Part shown: piece after piece, positions 1 through 11,454 of the stretch
Layout of the letters: each line of letters starts with the position of its first letter
Numbering within the stretch: position 1 is the first letter of the stretch
NCBI GenBank assembly: GCA_963725645.1
Contig: CAVRZD010000005.1
Location: forward strand, 62,001 to 126,000
Origin: JALYZC01 sp963725645
GTDB lineage: Bacteria; Actinomycetota; Thermoleophilia; Solirubrobacterales; Solirubrobacteraceae
DNA: 64,000 nt
Direction of reading: 5' to 3'
Position numbers and translations under genes: made by a program
The notes under the pieces: generated by a model
Told to the model about the DNA's origin: nothing
Databases searched by the model: none
The model's input: the letters and a program-made list of their open reading frames with translations, nothing else

Positions 1-1708
1 AGCGCGGCTCGTGCCCGCCCGACACCGTCCGTCACGAGCCGCGAAGCGCCCGCGGCGGAGGCCGCCGTGCCGCCTCGACCCCGCCGCCGCCGGATCTCGC
101 CGTCAACACGGCGATCTTCTCGATCGCGACCGGGCTCTCGCGGATCGCCGGGCTCGTGCGCGAGATCGTCGCCTCGAGCTACTTCGGCACGAGCGGCGCC
201 GTTCTCGGCGTTCACGATCGCGTTCCAGATCCCGAACCTGCTGCGCGCAGCTGTTCGCCGACTGCCGCGCTGTCCGGCGGCGTTCGTGCCCGTGTTCACG
301 GAGCTGCTGGAGAAGGGCCGCAAGCGCGAGGCGCTTCCGGCTCGCCTCGACGCTGTTCTTCGCTGATCCTCGTCGTGCTCGGGCGCGATCACGGCGCTCT
401 TCATGCTCGCCGCGCCGGCTGATCATGCCGCTGTTCACCGGCGACACGTTCAGCGCCGAGCTGCGATCAGCTGACGGTCGGCCTCTCGCAGGTGCTGTTC
501 CCGATCGTGGTGCTGCTCGGCGCTCAACGGCCTGTTCGTCGGGATCCTCAACGCCTACGACCACTTCACGATCCCGGCGCTCGCGCCGCTGGTCTGGAAC
601 CTCGTGATCATCGCGCTGCTGGTCGTCGCTCAAGCCGCTGTTCCACGGGCCGCGACCAGCTCTACGCCTACGCGATCGCCGTGCTCGTCGGCACCGATCG
701 TGCAGTTCCTGCTGCGCGCTGCCCGTCCTGCTGCCACGCTCGGGTTCCGGCTTCACTGTCAGCTTCGACTGGCGCGACCCGCGCGTCGAGCAGGTGCTGA
801 AGCTGATGCTGCCGGTGACGATCGGCGCTCGGCGTCATCAACTTCGACCTCGCTGATCAACTCGACGCTCGGCTCGCTCGTCTCCGACCAGGCGCCGCGC
901 GCGATCGACGCCGCCTTCCGCATCTACATGCTGCCGCAGGGCATGTTCAGCGTCGCGCTGGCGACGGTGCTGTTCCCGACGCTCGCGCGCTTCGCCGCGC
1001 GCGGCGACCTCGACCGGCCTGCGGAGCGACGATGCGCGCAACGGCATGCGCCAGATCTTCCTGCTGCTGATCCCCGCGGCCGTGCTCACGTGGTGCTCGC
1101 GACGCCGATCACGCGGCTGTCTACCAGCGCGGCGCGTTCGGGACGTCCTCGACCGACGCAGGTCTCCGAGGCGCTGTTCTGGTTCTCGCTTCTCGCTGCC
1201 GCTCAGCGGCGTCAACCTGCTGCTCACGCGCACGTTCTTCTCGCTCCAGCGGCCGTGGCGGCCGACCGCGCTCGCCGCCGCAACGTCGGCGGTCAACGTC
1301 GCGCGTGTCGCTCGCGCTCTACAAGCCGTTCGGGCATCGCCGGCGCTGGTGATCGGCACGGTGGTCGGCAACGCTCGGGATGACGGCTCGGGCAGGCGTA
1401 CTCCTGCGCCGCGCAGCTGCACGGCGCTCGAGGGCCGGCGCACGCGCATGATCGTGACGGCGCAGGTCCTCGGTCGCGTCGGTGCTGCTCGCGCGTGGTC
1501 ACGTACGGCGTCTGGTACGGGCTCGACCACGCGCTCGGGCGCTCGCTGGTCGGCGCAGATCGTGTCCGTGTTGGCGCGGGATCGCGGCCGGGCTTCACCG
1601 TCTACGCGGCGGCCGTGACCGCGATGCACGTGCCGGAGGCGCACCAGATCCGCGAGCTGGTGCAGCGCCGCTTCCGGGCCGCCAGCGGCGGGCGCGCGGC
1701 CGCCCTAA
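1..1708 (+). CDS. murJ: Lipid II flippase MurJ (MviN), 5' end outside or unresolved, reading frame broken
   Basis: MurJ is the polytopic MOP-superfamily flippase that moves lipid II across the cytoplasmic membrane for peptidoglycan synthesis. Joining the frames gives about 525 residues, normal for the family, with SRIAGLVREI and ASSYFGTSGAFSAF near the N-terminus, then PNLLRALFADAALSAAFVP and later LLTRTFFSLQRPW. The start codon lies in or before the first ~100 bases and cannot be fixed. I count 31 one-base insertions (for example 201, 334, 522, 696, 852, 1345, 1590, 1702) and two one-base deletions (near 1090 and 1119); removing them restores one protein ending at TAA 1706-1708. lepA follows within 15 bases. 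Identity is secure; whether the frame damage is real is doubtful. Confidence 0.85.
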
Positions 1709-1723
1709 CCTGTGGCGGCCGAC

Positions 1724-3541
<1,818 letters not shown>

Positions 3542-3545
<4 letters not shown>

Positions 3546-4054
3546 GCCGGCGGGTCCCAGGGCCGCGCGCTCGGCACCCAGCGGCGGACATGCGCACGGT
3601 AGGCCTCGTAGTCCGAGCCGAAGCGGCGGGCCAGGCCGGGCTCCTCGACCAGCGGCATGTAGATCGCGTTGACGGCAAAGACCGCGCCGAACCAGATCAA
3701 CAGGGAGACCGAGCCGAGCAGCGCGGCCTCGCCGAGCAGGATGCAGAGCACGCCGCTGATCATCGGGTTGCGTACGTGCCGGTAGGGCCCGCGCACGACG
3801 AGTCGCGACGTCGGGTCCCACGGGGCGAGCGTGCCCTGGCCGACCGAGGCGAACAGCGCGACCGTGCGAACGATGAACAGCAGCCCGAGCCCGATCAGTC
3901 CTGCACCCGCGAGCATCGGGACCCATGCGAGGCCGGCCGCGAGGCCCCAGCCGACGTGGACCGCGTCGCCGGTCCACACGATGATCGCCGGGACGGCCAG
4001 CGTCACCACCCCGGGCAGGAGCCCGATCGCGCGCACGTGTCGCCACGCGCTCAC
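3542..4054 (-). CDS. Isoprenylcysteine carboxyl methyltransferase (ICMT)-like membrane protein
   Basis: A 170-residue integral membrane protein of the ICMT/phospholipid-methyltransferase type. Several hydrophobic segments occupy the first ~110 residues, followed by the family signature GPYRHVRNPMISG, which marks the SAM-binding region, and a C-terminal EEPGLARRFGSDYEAYR block typical of these enzymes. The substrate cannot be told from sequence; bacterial members are commonly annotated only by fold. The chosen GTG start (at 4054) gives VSAWRHVRAIG and a sensible first membrane helix; the longer open frame upstream is shadow coding. Convergent with lepA, sharing the stop tetranucleotide CTAG at 3542-3545. 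Confidence 0.8.
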
Positions 4055-4062
4055 GTCGCCGC

Positions 4063-4497
4063 CTAGGAGATCAGCTCGAGCTGGCGCAGGATCGACACGG
4101 AGTCCGAGTACACGTCCTTGCGCTTCACCAGCCCGCCCTCGAACGGGATGATGTCCATGCCGTTCCAGGACAGCTTGCGACCGCTCGGCTCGGCAACCAA
4201 CTCGCCGCGCTGCATGCGGTTGGCGTGGGTGGCGGTGGCGGTCCACTCCTGCACGACGAGGCCGTCGCGCACGTACAGCCGGCGGGTCGAGAACTCGATG
4301 TCGGGCCAGGTGTGGAAGATCTTCCCGATGTGCTCGCGCGCCTCCTCGCCGACTGCTCGTTCTCCGGCGGTGTGGTTCTCGAACACCATGTCGGGCGCGT
4401 GCATCGCCATGATCGCGTCGAGGTCGTGGGCGTTCCAGGCGTCGTTGTAGCGCGCGATCGCCTGCTCGAGGGCCGCGGGCGCGTCGGACCCGCTCAC
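4063..4497 (-). CDS. SnoaL-like / nuclear transport factor 2-fold protein
   Basis: A 144-residue protein of the SnoaL-like NTF2 fold. The N-terminus ALEQAIARYNDAWNAHDLDA is the characteristic first helix of polyketide-cyclase-like SnoaL proteins, followed by MHAPDMVFENH and the strands around FSTRRLYVRDGLVVQEW. Such proteins act as small-molecule isomerases or hydrolases or are non-catalytic; no function can be assigned here. The GTG start overlaps the TGA of the upstream YjbQ-family gene (GTGA at 4494-4497), so the two are almost certainly co-transcribed. Confidence 0.8.
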   Translation of the reverse strand: MSGSDAPAALEQAIARYNDAWNAHDLDAIMAMHAPDMVFENHTAGERAVGEEAREHIGKIFHTWPDIEFSTRRLYVRDGLVVQEWTATATHANRMQRGELVAEPSGRKLSWNGMDIIPFEGGLVKRKDVYSDSVSILRQLELIS

Positions 4498-4955
4498 TCG
4501 CCCATCACCTTGATCACGAGCCGCTTGTCGCGGCGGCCGTCGAACTCGGCGTAGAAGATCGCCTGCCAGGGGCCGAGGTCGAGCCGGCCCTCGGTGATCG
4601 GGACGATCACCTGGTGGTGACAGATCATGTTCTTGAGGTGGGCGTCGCCGTTGTCCTCGCCGCCGCGGTGGTGGCGGTAGTCGCCGCCGCTCGGCAGCAG
4701 CTCGCGCGAGACCTCGGCGGCGGGGGGCCGCCAGCTCGGCGGCGCGATCTTGTCCAGCCACTCCAGCGCGTCCTCCTGGATGCCCGGCTCGTCGTCGTTG
4801 ATCCACACGCCGGCCGTGATGTGCATCGCCGACACGAGCACCATGCCCTCCTGCACGCCGGCCTCCTCGACCGCGGCGGCGACGTCCTCGGTGATGCGCA
4901 CGAACTCGCGCCGCAGGTCCGTGTGGAACGTGCGATAGACCGTGTGCGACTTCAT
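4494..4955 (-). CDS. YjbQ/UPF0047 family protein (secondary thiamine-phosphate synthase type)
   Basis: A 153-residue protein matching the UPF0047/YjbQ family along its whole length. Family marks are SAMHITAGVWINDDEPG, the GGDYRHHRGGEDNGDAHLKN block and ICHHQVIVPITEG with clustered histidines, then the closing GPWQAIFYAEFDG segment. Some members have weak thiamine-phosphate synthase activity; the physiological role is unsettled. It starts at ATG 4955, divergent from the downstream ketoreductase gene with only about 20 bases between the start codons, and overlaps the SnoaL-like gene on its 3' side. Confidence 0.85.
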   Translation of the reverse strand: MKSHTVYRTFHTDLRREFVRITEDVAAAVEEAGVQEGMVLVSAMHITAGVWINDDEPGIQEDALEWLDKIAPPSWRPPAAEVSRELLPSGGDYRHHRGGEDNGDAHLKNMICHHQVIVPITEGRLDLGPWQAIFYAEFDGRRDKRLVIKVMGE

Positions 4956-4975
4956 TGTCCGACATCATGCCGGGA

Positions 4976-5773
4976 ATGGACCTCGGCTTGACCGGACGTG
5001 CGTGCATCGTGACCGGGGCCGGCAGCGGCATCGGCGCCGCGACGGCGCGGGCGCTGTGCGCCGAGGGCGCCCACGTGCTGCTCGTCGCGCGCGGCGCCGA
5101 GTCGCTCGAGGCGGCCGCGGACGAGGCGCGGGCGGCCGGCGGGCGCGCCGAGACGCTGACCGCCGACGTCACCGAGCCCGACGCCGGAACGCGCGTGGTC
5201 GAGACGTGCGGCGAGCGCTTCGGCGAGGTCTACGGCCTCGTCAACGGCGCCGGCACCAGCGCGATCCGGACCATCGACGAGCTCACCGACGACGACTGGC
5301 AGCGCCAGTGGGAGCTGCACGTGATGGGGCCGATGCGGCTCATGCGCGCGGCGGCCCCGCGGATGGCCGATCGCGGCGGCGGGCGCATCGTGAACGTGTC
5401 GTCCTCCTCAGGCAAGCGACCCTCGGCGACCAACGCCGCCTACTCGGTCACCAAGTCGGCCGAGCTCGCGCTGTCGCGGGCGTTCGCCGACCTGCACGCG
5501 CGCGAAGGCGTCCTGGTCAATGCGGTTGCGCCCGGCATGGTCGAGTCGCCGCTGTGGACCGCGCCCGGCGGAATGGCCGACCAGGTCGCCGAGCGGCAGG
5601 GCATCGACCGCGACGCGGCGCTCGCGGCCGCGCGGGAGCGGATCCCCATCGGCCGCATGGGCACGCCCGACGAGGTCGCCGCCGTGATCGTCTTCCTCTG
5701 CTCCGCGCAGGCGAGCAACGTCACCGGCGCGGCCTGGTCCGTGGACGGCGGGACGTTCCAGGCCATCATCTAG
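4976..5773 (+). CDS. SDR-family oxidoreductase (FabG-like ketoreductase)
   Basis: A 265-residue classical short-chain dehydrogenase/reductase. Visible elements are the NAD(P)-binding glycine motif TGAGSGIG near residue 11, the NGAGT strand (NNAG position), the catalytic serine region VNVSSSSGK and the catalytic YSVTK tyrosine-lysine pair, then the C-terminal SNVTGAAWSVDGG that closes FabG-like enzymes. ATG 4967 is a possible start three codons upstream; 4976 gives the usual short N-terminus MDLGLTGR. It lies 14 bases before a HadA/HadB-like dehydratase pair, so a 3-ketoacyl reduction followed by dehydration is a plausible joint function (inference). Confidence 0.85.
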   Translation: MDLGLTGRACIVTGAGSGIGAATARALCAEGAHVLLVARGAESLEAAADEARAAGGRAETLTADVTEPDAGTRVVETCGERFGEVYGLVNGAGTSAIRTIDELTDDDWQRQWELHVMGPMRLMRAAAPRMADRGGGRIVNVSSSSGKRPSATNAAYSVTKSAELALSRAFADLHAREGVLVNAVAPGMVESPLWTAPGGMADQVAERQGIDRDAALAAARERIPIGRMGTPDEVAAVIVFLCSAQASNVTGAAWSVDGGTFQAII

Positions 5774-5787
5774 ACTCCCGCGCCGCC

Positions 5788-6228
5788 ATGCCCGTCGATA
5801 CCACGGCCGCCGGCAAGACCTACCAGCCCAAGACCTACGCCGTGGGCCGCGAGAAGGTGCGCGAGTACGCCTACGCGGTGGGGGAGACCAACCCCGTTCA
5901 CCTCGACGTCGAGGCGGCGCGCGCGGCGGGCTACGCCGATGTCGTGGCGCCGCCGATGTTCGCCGTCGTCTACAGCGCGCCCGCGATGGCGCCGGCGGTG
6001 CTCGACCCCGAGGTCGGCATCAACCTGGCGCTGATGGTGCACGGGGGCCAGGAGTTCGTGTGGGGCAAGCCCGTCGTCGCCGGCGACGAGATCACCACCA
6101 CGGCGACGGTCAAGGACATCTCCGAGCGCGCCGGCAAGGGCTTCTACGTGTTCGAGACCGTCTCCACCAACCAGCACGGCGACACCGTCGCCACCGGCAC
6201 CTGGACGAACATCGTGCGAGGAGTGTGA
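5788..6228 (+). CDS. MaoC-like dehydratase, HadA-type (FAS1_DH region) subunit
   Basis: A 146-residue single hotdog-fold protein. REKVREYAYAVGETNPVHLD resembles the hot-dog entrance of HadA-type proteins of mycobacterial FAS-II, where HadA stabilises substrate binding and HadB carries the catalytic dyad. The NPVH motif keeps a histidine, but the catalytic aspartate position of the hydratase-2 signature is glutamate (GETNPVH). Ends with TGTWTNIVRGV. It starts 14 bases after the ketoreductase stop and is followed after one base by the HadB-like partner, which argues for a heterodimer. A candidate -10 box TAGACT sits at 5771-5776. Confidence 0.8.
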   Translation: MPVDTTAAGKTYQPKTYAVGREKVREYAYAVGETNPVHLDVEAARAAGYADVVAPPMFAVVYSAPAMAPAVLDPEVGINLALMVHGGQEFVWGKPVVAGDEITTTATVKDISERAGKGFYVFETVSTNQHGDTVATGTWTNIVRGV

Positions 6229-6229
6229 C

Positions 6230-6622
6230 GTGGCCGAGTTGACCGAGGGCAGCGCGATCCCCGACCTCAAGGTGACCCCGGACCGCTACCTGACCGTTCG
6301 CTACGCCGGCGCGTCGGGCGACTTCAACCCGATTCACATCGACGAGGAGTTCGCCAAACAGGTCGGCCTCCCGGGCCGCATCCTGCACGGGCTCTACACG
6401 ATGGCCCAGGTGGCGCGCGCGCAGACCGAGGCCGGCGGCGGGCCCGACAGCCTGCAGCGCCTCGCCGTCCAGTTCCGCGGGATGGGCATGCCCGAGCAGG
6501 AGATCACCGTGTCGGGCACGGTGCGCGAGGTGCGCGACGGCGTGGCCGTCGTGGACACCGTCGCCGAGCAGGGCGGCAACCAGATCATCCGCAACGCCGA
6601 GGCCGAGCTGCGCACGACCTAG
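6230..6622 (+). CDS. MaoC-like dehydratase, HadB-type catalytic subunit
   Basis: A 130-residue hotdog dehydratase with the complete hydratase-2 motif YAGASGDFNPIHIDEEFAK, including the catalytic Asp and His, followed by GLPGRILHGLYTMA. This matches HadB-type (3R)-hydroxyacyl-thioester dehydratases. Start GTG 6230 lies one base after the TGA of the HadA-like gene. With the ketoreductase upstream it forms a three-gene set able, in principle, to do the two middle steps of fatty-acyl elongation. Its TAG stop (6620-6622) overlaps the stop of the convergent SRPBCC gene within the tetranucleotide CTAG. Confidence 0.85.
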   Translation: MAELTEGSAIPDLKVTPDRYLTVRYAGASGDFNPIHIDEEFAKQVGLPGRILHGLYTMAQVARAQTEAGGGPDSLQRLAVQFRGMGMPEQEITVSGTVREVRDGVAVVDTVAEQGGNQIIRNAEAELRTT

Positions 6623-7077
6623 TCGCTGGTCGCGGCGCGGAGCCGCTGGTCCAGCTGCGCGGCGATCTTGGCCCATCCGGTCTCGTGCGCGGTGACGAGG
6701 TCCGGCGGTAGCCGGGTGTGGTCGATGGTCATCAGGGTGCGTCCTCCGTCGTGGGGCTCGAGCGTGACCGTGACGACGCTGTCGAAGCCGCCGCCGAGGT
6801 CCGAGCTCCAGGTGAAGCTCAGGCGATTGGGACGGTCCAGCTCAACGTACTCCCCGGTCACCTGCACGACGACCGACCCGGTGTCGGCCTCATCGACCAT
6901 GACGATGCGCAGACGCCCGCCGATCCGGGGATCGCACTCGATCTCCCTCGGCGTTGCGGGACGCGGGCACATGAACTCGGCGAGCGCGGCCTCGTCCAGC
7001 CACTCGTCGTACACGACCTCCGGCGGCGCGCCGATCACCCGCTGCACGACGGCGGAGGTCGGGCGAAGCGCGGTCAT
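6619..7077 (-). CDS. SRPBCC-domain (AHSA1-like) protein
   Basis: A 152-residue protein of the START/Bet v1-like SRPBCC fold, Aha1-type subgroup. It begins after MTALRPTSAVVQRVIGAPPE with the usual PEVVYDEWLDEAALAEFMCP helix, a central IGGRLRIVMVDE strand pair and the closing HDGGRTLMTIDHTRLPP and GWAKIAAQLDQRL elements. The ATG at 7077 overlaps the TGA of the ArsR gene (ATGA), the standard regulator-SRPBCC arrangement. The ligand is unknown. Confidence 0.85.
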   Translation of the reverse strand: MTALRPTSAVVQRVIGAPPEVVYDEWLDEAALAEFMCPRPATPREIECDPRIGGRLRIVMVDEADTGSVVVQVTGEYVELDRPNRLSFTWSSDLGGGFDSVVTVTLEPHDGGRTLMTIDHTRLPPDLVTAHETGWAKIAAQLDQRLRAATSD

Positions 7078-7409
7078 GCGTTGCGCTGCCGCCGTTCGAT
7101 GCGGTCGGCGAGCGCGTCGGCCCGCTCGGCCCAGAACGCAGACTGCTCGCTGATCCAATCCTCGGCGCGACGCAGGCCGTCGGGCCGCACGGACAGCCAG
7201 TGCTCGCGTCCGCGCACCTCACGCCGCACCAGGCCCGCGCCCTCCAGGACCCCGACGTGGCGCGACACCCCGGCAAACGACATCGGCAGCGGTGCGGCGA
7301 GATCGCTGATCCGGGCGTCGCCGTCGCGCAGGGCGACCAGAAGGGCCCGGCGGGTCGGGTCGGCGAGCGCGGCGTACGCGCGATCCAGGGTGCCAGAACC
7401 TTCAACCAT
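7074..7409 (-). CDS. ArsR-family winged-helix transcriptional regulator
   Basis: A 111-residue winged-helix repressor. ALADPTRRALLVALRDGDAR is the family's first helix, ISDLAAPLPMSFAGVSRHVG is the recognition helix-turn-helix, and VRREVRGREHWLSVRPDGL forms the wing. No cysteine or histidine cluster for metal sensing is visible, fitting the non-metal subgroup paired with SRPBCC proteins. Its start (7409) lies next to a good promoter reading the other way, so it may control the divergent DUF899 gene as well as its own operon (inference). Confidence 0.85.
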   Translation of the reverse strand: MVEGSGTLDRAYAALADPTRRALLVALRDGDARISDLAAPLPMSFAGVSRHVGVLEGAGLVRREVRGREHWLSVRPDGLRRAEDWISEQSAFWAERADALADRIERRQRNA

Positions 7410-7413
7410 CTTG

Positions 7414-7443
7414 TTGACAATACCAGCGGCGCACTGATATTAA
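7414..7443 (+). promoter_or_regulatory. Sigma-70-type promoter upstream of the DUF899 gene
   Basis: A perfect -35 hexamer TTGACA at 7414-7419 is followed after 18 bases by TATTAA at 7438-7443, in an AT-rich patch that stands out from the surrounding GC-rich sequence. It lies in the 109-base gap between the divergent ArsR (-) and DUF899 (+) genes and points to the latter. The initiation point would be near 7450. Confidence 0.5.
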
Positions 7444-7518
7444 ACTCGGCTGTTGAACGTCACGATCGGCCGGCGTCGCGGCGTGATTGCACCCCGGTTC
7501 AGCGACGAAGGAGGCGGG

Positions 7519-8241
7519 ATGACGACATCCCAGGCACAGGGTCCGCTGCACGAGACGCGCTTCCCGGGCGAGTCGGACGAGTACCGTCGGGCGCGCGACG
7601 AGCTCCTGCGGGCGGAGGTCGATCTGCGCCGCCAGGTCGAGGCGGTGGCCGCGCAGCGGCGGACGCTGCCGCTCGGTGGCGAGGTGCCGACCGACTACAC
7701 CTTCGAGGGGTGGGACGGCGAGGCCGACGCAGCGCAGCCGGTCCGGCTCTCCGAGCTGTTCACGGATGGCAAGGACGGGCTGTTCCTCTACAGCTTCATG
7801 TTCAAGCCGGGCGACGCCGGGCTGCCGCTCGAGGTTGCCTGCCCACTGTGCACCTCGATCATCGACGCGGTCGACGGCGAGGTGCCGCACATCGCGGAGC
7901 GAATCAACTTCGCGGTCGTCACCAAGGCGCCGATCGAGCAGTTCCGCGCGCACGCGGAGACGCGCGGTTGGCGGCACGCGCGCCTGCTGTCCTCGGCGGA
8001 CACGACCTACAACGCCGACTACGGCGCCGAGGGCCCCGACGGGCAGTACGCGCTGGCGACGGCGTTCGTCCGTCGGGACGGAGCGATCCATCACTTCTGG
8101 AGCAGCGAGCTGTGGCTCGTTCCCACCGAGCCGGGCCAGAACCCTCGGCACGTCGACTTCATGTGGCCCCTGTGGTCGATTCTCGACCGCACACACGAAG
8201 GCCGGGGCACCGACTGGTGGCCGGAGCTCGACTATGCCTGA
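7519..8241 (+). CDS. DUF899 family thioredoxin-like protein
   Basis: A 240-residue member of DUF899, a thioredoxin-fold family of unknown reaction. Hallmarks are the N-terminal helix with EYRRARDELLRAEVDLRRQ, the DYTFEGWDG stretch, SELFTDGKDGLFLYSFMF, the ACPLCTSIIDAVDG motif carrying a CxxC pair, and FMWPLWSILDRTHEGRG. The ATG at 7519 has a perfect Shine-Dalgarno AAGGAGG at 7508-7514. It lies behind the promoter at 7414 and divergent from an ArsR regulator. Confidence 0.85.
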   Translation: MTTSQAQGPLHETRFPGESDEYRRARDELLRAEVDLRRQVEAVAAQRRTLPLGGEVPTDYTFEGWDGEADAAQPVRLSELFTDGKDGLFLYSFMFKPGDAGLPLEVACPLCTSIIDAVDGEVPHIAERINFAVVTKAPIEQFRAHAETRGWRHARLLSSADTTYNADYGAEGPDGQYALATAFVRRDGAIHHFWSSELWLVPTEPGQNPRHVDFMWPLWSILDRTHEGRGTDWWPELDYA

Positions 8242-8285
8242 GTCCCCGATATAGGCGCCCGGAGCTGCGGTTCGGACGCGGCTCG

Positions 8286-8291
8286 TAACAT
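8286..8291 (+). promoter_or_regulatory. Candidate -10 box for a leaderless hrcA transcript
   Basis: TAACAT ends seven bases before the GTG start of hrcA (8299), so transcription would begin at or beside the start codon. No convincing -35 and no CIRCE operator are visible in the 57-base gap. The same TANNNT-start spacing recurs before polA and trpF. Confidence 0.35.
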
Positions 8292-8298
8292 CCTCGGT

Positions 8299-9315
8299 GT
8301 GCTGACGCCGCGCCAGGAACTGATTTTGCGCAAGGTTGTCGACGGCCATCGGGCCGGCGGCCAGCCCGTGGGCTCGAAGTCGCTCGCCGAGGACCCCGAG
8401 ATCACCTGGGGGGCGTCGACCGTGCGCCACGAGCTGGCGGTGCTCGAGGAGCACGGCCTGCTCGCCCACCCGCACACCTCCGCCGGGCGCGTGCCGACGG
8501 ACACCGGCTACCGCTACTTCGTCGACCGCCTCCTGCCGGCCCGCCCCGTGCGCCGCTCGCTCGAGCTCGACCTCGTCCGGACCGAGATCGACGAGGCGAT
8601 GCGCGTGACCACGGAGACGCTCTCCCAGGTCACGAGCCTCCTGGCGCTCGTCTCCGCGCCGCCGATCGACACCTCGACGATCCGCCGCGTCGAGGTGCTC
8701 GTGCTCCAGCCCCAGGTGGTGATGGCCGTCGTGATCACGTCCACCGGCGGCGTCACCAAGCGCCTGTTCACGTTCGAGACCCCGGTCGACCCGGGCCTCG
8801 CGGACTGGGCCGCCGCGTACCTCAACGAGCGGCTCACGGGGATGGGGCTCGGTGCGCGCATGCTCGTGTCGAAGCTCGCCGACCCGAGTTTGGGCGCCGT
8901 CGAGCGGGGCTTCCTCGAGCGGCTTGCTCCGGCCTTCACCGAGCTGGCCGACACGGCCGAGGACACGCTGTACCTCGACGGCGCCGCGCGGCTGCTGCGC
9001 GAGCACCGCTTCCAGGACGTCTCGCAGCTCAACGAGCTGATGACCCTGCTCGAGCGCCGCGTCACGCTGCTCGGCGTCCTCGCCTCGGCGCTCGATGAGC
9101 GCGACGTGGTCGTGCGCATCGGCGGCGAGAACGAGGCGCCGGCGCTGCGCACGCTGGCGGTGGTGGCCGCCTCCTACGGCCTGCCGCGGCGCAGCCTCGG
9201 GACCGTGTCGCTGATCGGGCCGGTGCAGATGGACTATGCGACCGCGATCGGCGCCGTGCGGGACGCGGCCGCGCAGCTCTCCAGCTTCGTCGAGGACGTC
9301 TACGACGGCTCCTGA
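8299..9315 (+). CDS. hrcA: Heat-inducible transcription repressor HrcA
   Basis: HrcA represses class I heat-shock genes by binding CIRCE operators with help from GroEL. This 338-residue protein has the N-terminal winged helix (LTPRQELILRKVVDGH, VGSKSLAE, WGASTVRHELAVLEEHGLL, HTSAGRVPTDTGYRYFVD) and the C-terminal GAF-like region with RIGGENEAPALRTLAVVAAS and GPVQMDYATAIGAV. Start GTG 8299 matches the family N-terminus. It is followed after 10 bases by dnaJ, the common hrcA-dnaJ arrangement, although no CIRCE inverted repeat is seen here. Confidence 0.95.
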   Translation: MLTPRQELILRKVVDGHRAGGQPVGSKSLAEDPEITWGASTVRHELAVLEEHGLLAHPHTSAGRVPTDTGYRYFVDRLLPARPVRRSLELDLVRTEIDEAMRVTTETLSQVTSLLALVSAPPIDTSTIRRVEVLVLQPQVVMAVVITSTGGVTKRLFTFETPVDPGLADWAAAYLNERLTGMGLGARMLVSKLADPSLGAVERGFLERLAPAFTELADTAEDTLYLDGAARLLREHRFQDVSQLNELMTLLERRVTLLGVLASALDERDVVVRIGGENEAPALRTLAVVAASYGLPRRSLGTVSLIGPVQMDYATAIGAVRDAAAQLSSFVEDVYDGS

Positions 9316-9325
9316 GCCGAGCTCC

Positions 9326-10440
<1,115 letters not shown>

Positions 10441-10444
<4 letters not shown>

Positions 10445-11253
10445 TCCGGCTGGCACTCCGCGTTCGCCGCGCCGACGCCGAGCTTGTCCTCGCGGAGCTG
10501 CTGGAGCTTGCGCCCAACGGCGTCGAGGAAACCGAGGAGGGCGACGTCGTCGAGTTCGCGGTGTACGGCGCCCCCGGCGAGCTGCCGGCGCTGCACGCGC
10601 TGCGCGCCGCCGCCGGCGAGGCGTTCGTCGAGGTCGAGACCGCGGACATCCCGGACGACTGGTACGACGGGTGGAGGGAGTTTCACCGCCCGGTCGTCGT
10701 CGGCGAGCGCCTGCTGGTGCGGCCGCCGTGGGAGGCGGCCCGGGACGACGGCCTCATCGACGTCGTGATCGATCCGGGCATGGCCTTCGGGACCGGCGCC
10801 CACGCCACCACGCGGATGTGCCTCGAGCTGATGCTCGCGCTCCCGTCCGGCGGGCCGTTCGCCGACCTGGGCTGCGGGTCGGCGGTGCTCGGCATCGCGG
10901 CCGCCAAGCTGGGGTGGGCGCCCGTGGTTGCCCTGGACCACGAGGCCGCCGCGGTCGAGGCCGCCGCGGCCAACGCGGCGGCCAACAGCGTGGCGATCGA
11001 GGCGCGCCGGTGGGACCTACGCCGGGACGCCGTCCCGGCTGCCCCGACCGTCGTCGCCAACCTCCTGCGCCCCCTGCTGCTTGAGCTGGCGCGGCGCATC
11101 GAGGCGCCGCCGCGGCACCTCGTGGCGGGCGGGTTGCTCGTCGAGCAGGCCGACGAGATCGCGGCGGCCTTCGCCGCCAGGGGAATGGACGAGCGCGAGC
11201 GCCGCGTCGACGGTGAGTGGACGGCGCTGCTGCTCGCGGAGCGCGACGGCTAG
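10441..11253 (+). CDS. prmA: Ribosomal protein L11 methyltransferase PrmA
   Basis: PrmA trimethylates lysines of ribosomal protein L11 using SAM. The 270-residue protein shows the N-terminal L11-recognition segment with DDWYDGWREFHRPVVVG, the family-specific VIDPGMAFGTGAHATT, the SAM motif FADLGCGSAVLGIAAAKLG and the active-site strand VVANLLRPLL. Translationally coupled to dnaJ by GTGA; hrcA-dnaJ-prmA is a widely conserved order. Confidence 0.93.
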
Positions 11254-11454
11254 ACCTGCCGGCCTGCCGAGAGGAACCGTTCCCATTGCACCACCCGGGG
11301 CTGACGGCGATCGAGCGCGAAGCGGATCGGGGAGAGGCGGCTATCGGCCGCGCGATCGTGTGGAATCCGGGCGAGGCCCTCCGCATGGCGCCTCGACGAT
11401 CGGGCATCTCGACCCGGTTTGAACTGTTTCGGTCGGTGGCGGAGCATGGTCACG
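11254..11454. other. Intergenic region between prmA and a methyltransferase gene
   Basis: About 200 bases with no gene I can support. GAGAGGAACCGTTCCC at 11269-11284 contains a small self-complementary GGAACCGTTCC-like element. No clear promoter or terminator. Confidence 0.4.

Noticed and set aside
8242..8298. CIRCE operator upstream of hrcA
   Set aside because: No TTAGCACTC-like inverted repeat in the gap or in the following bases.
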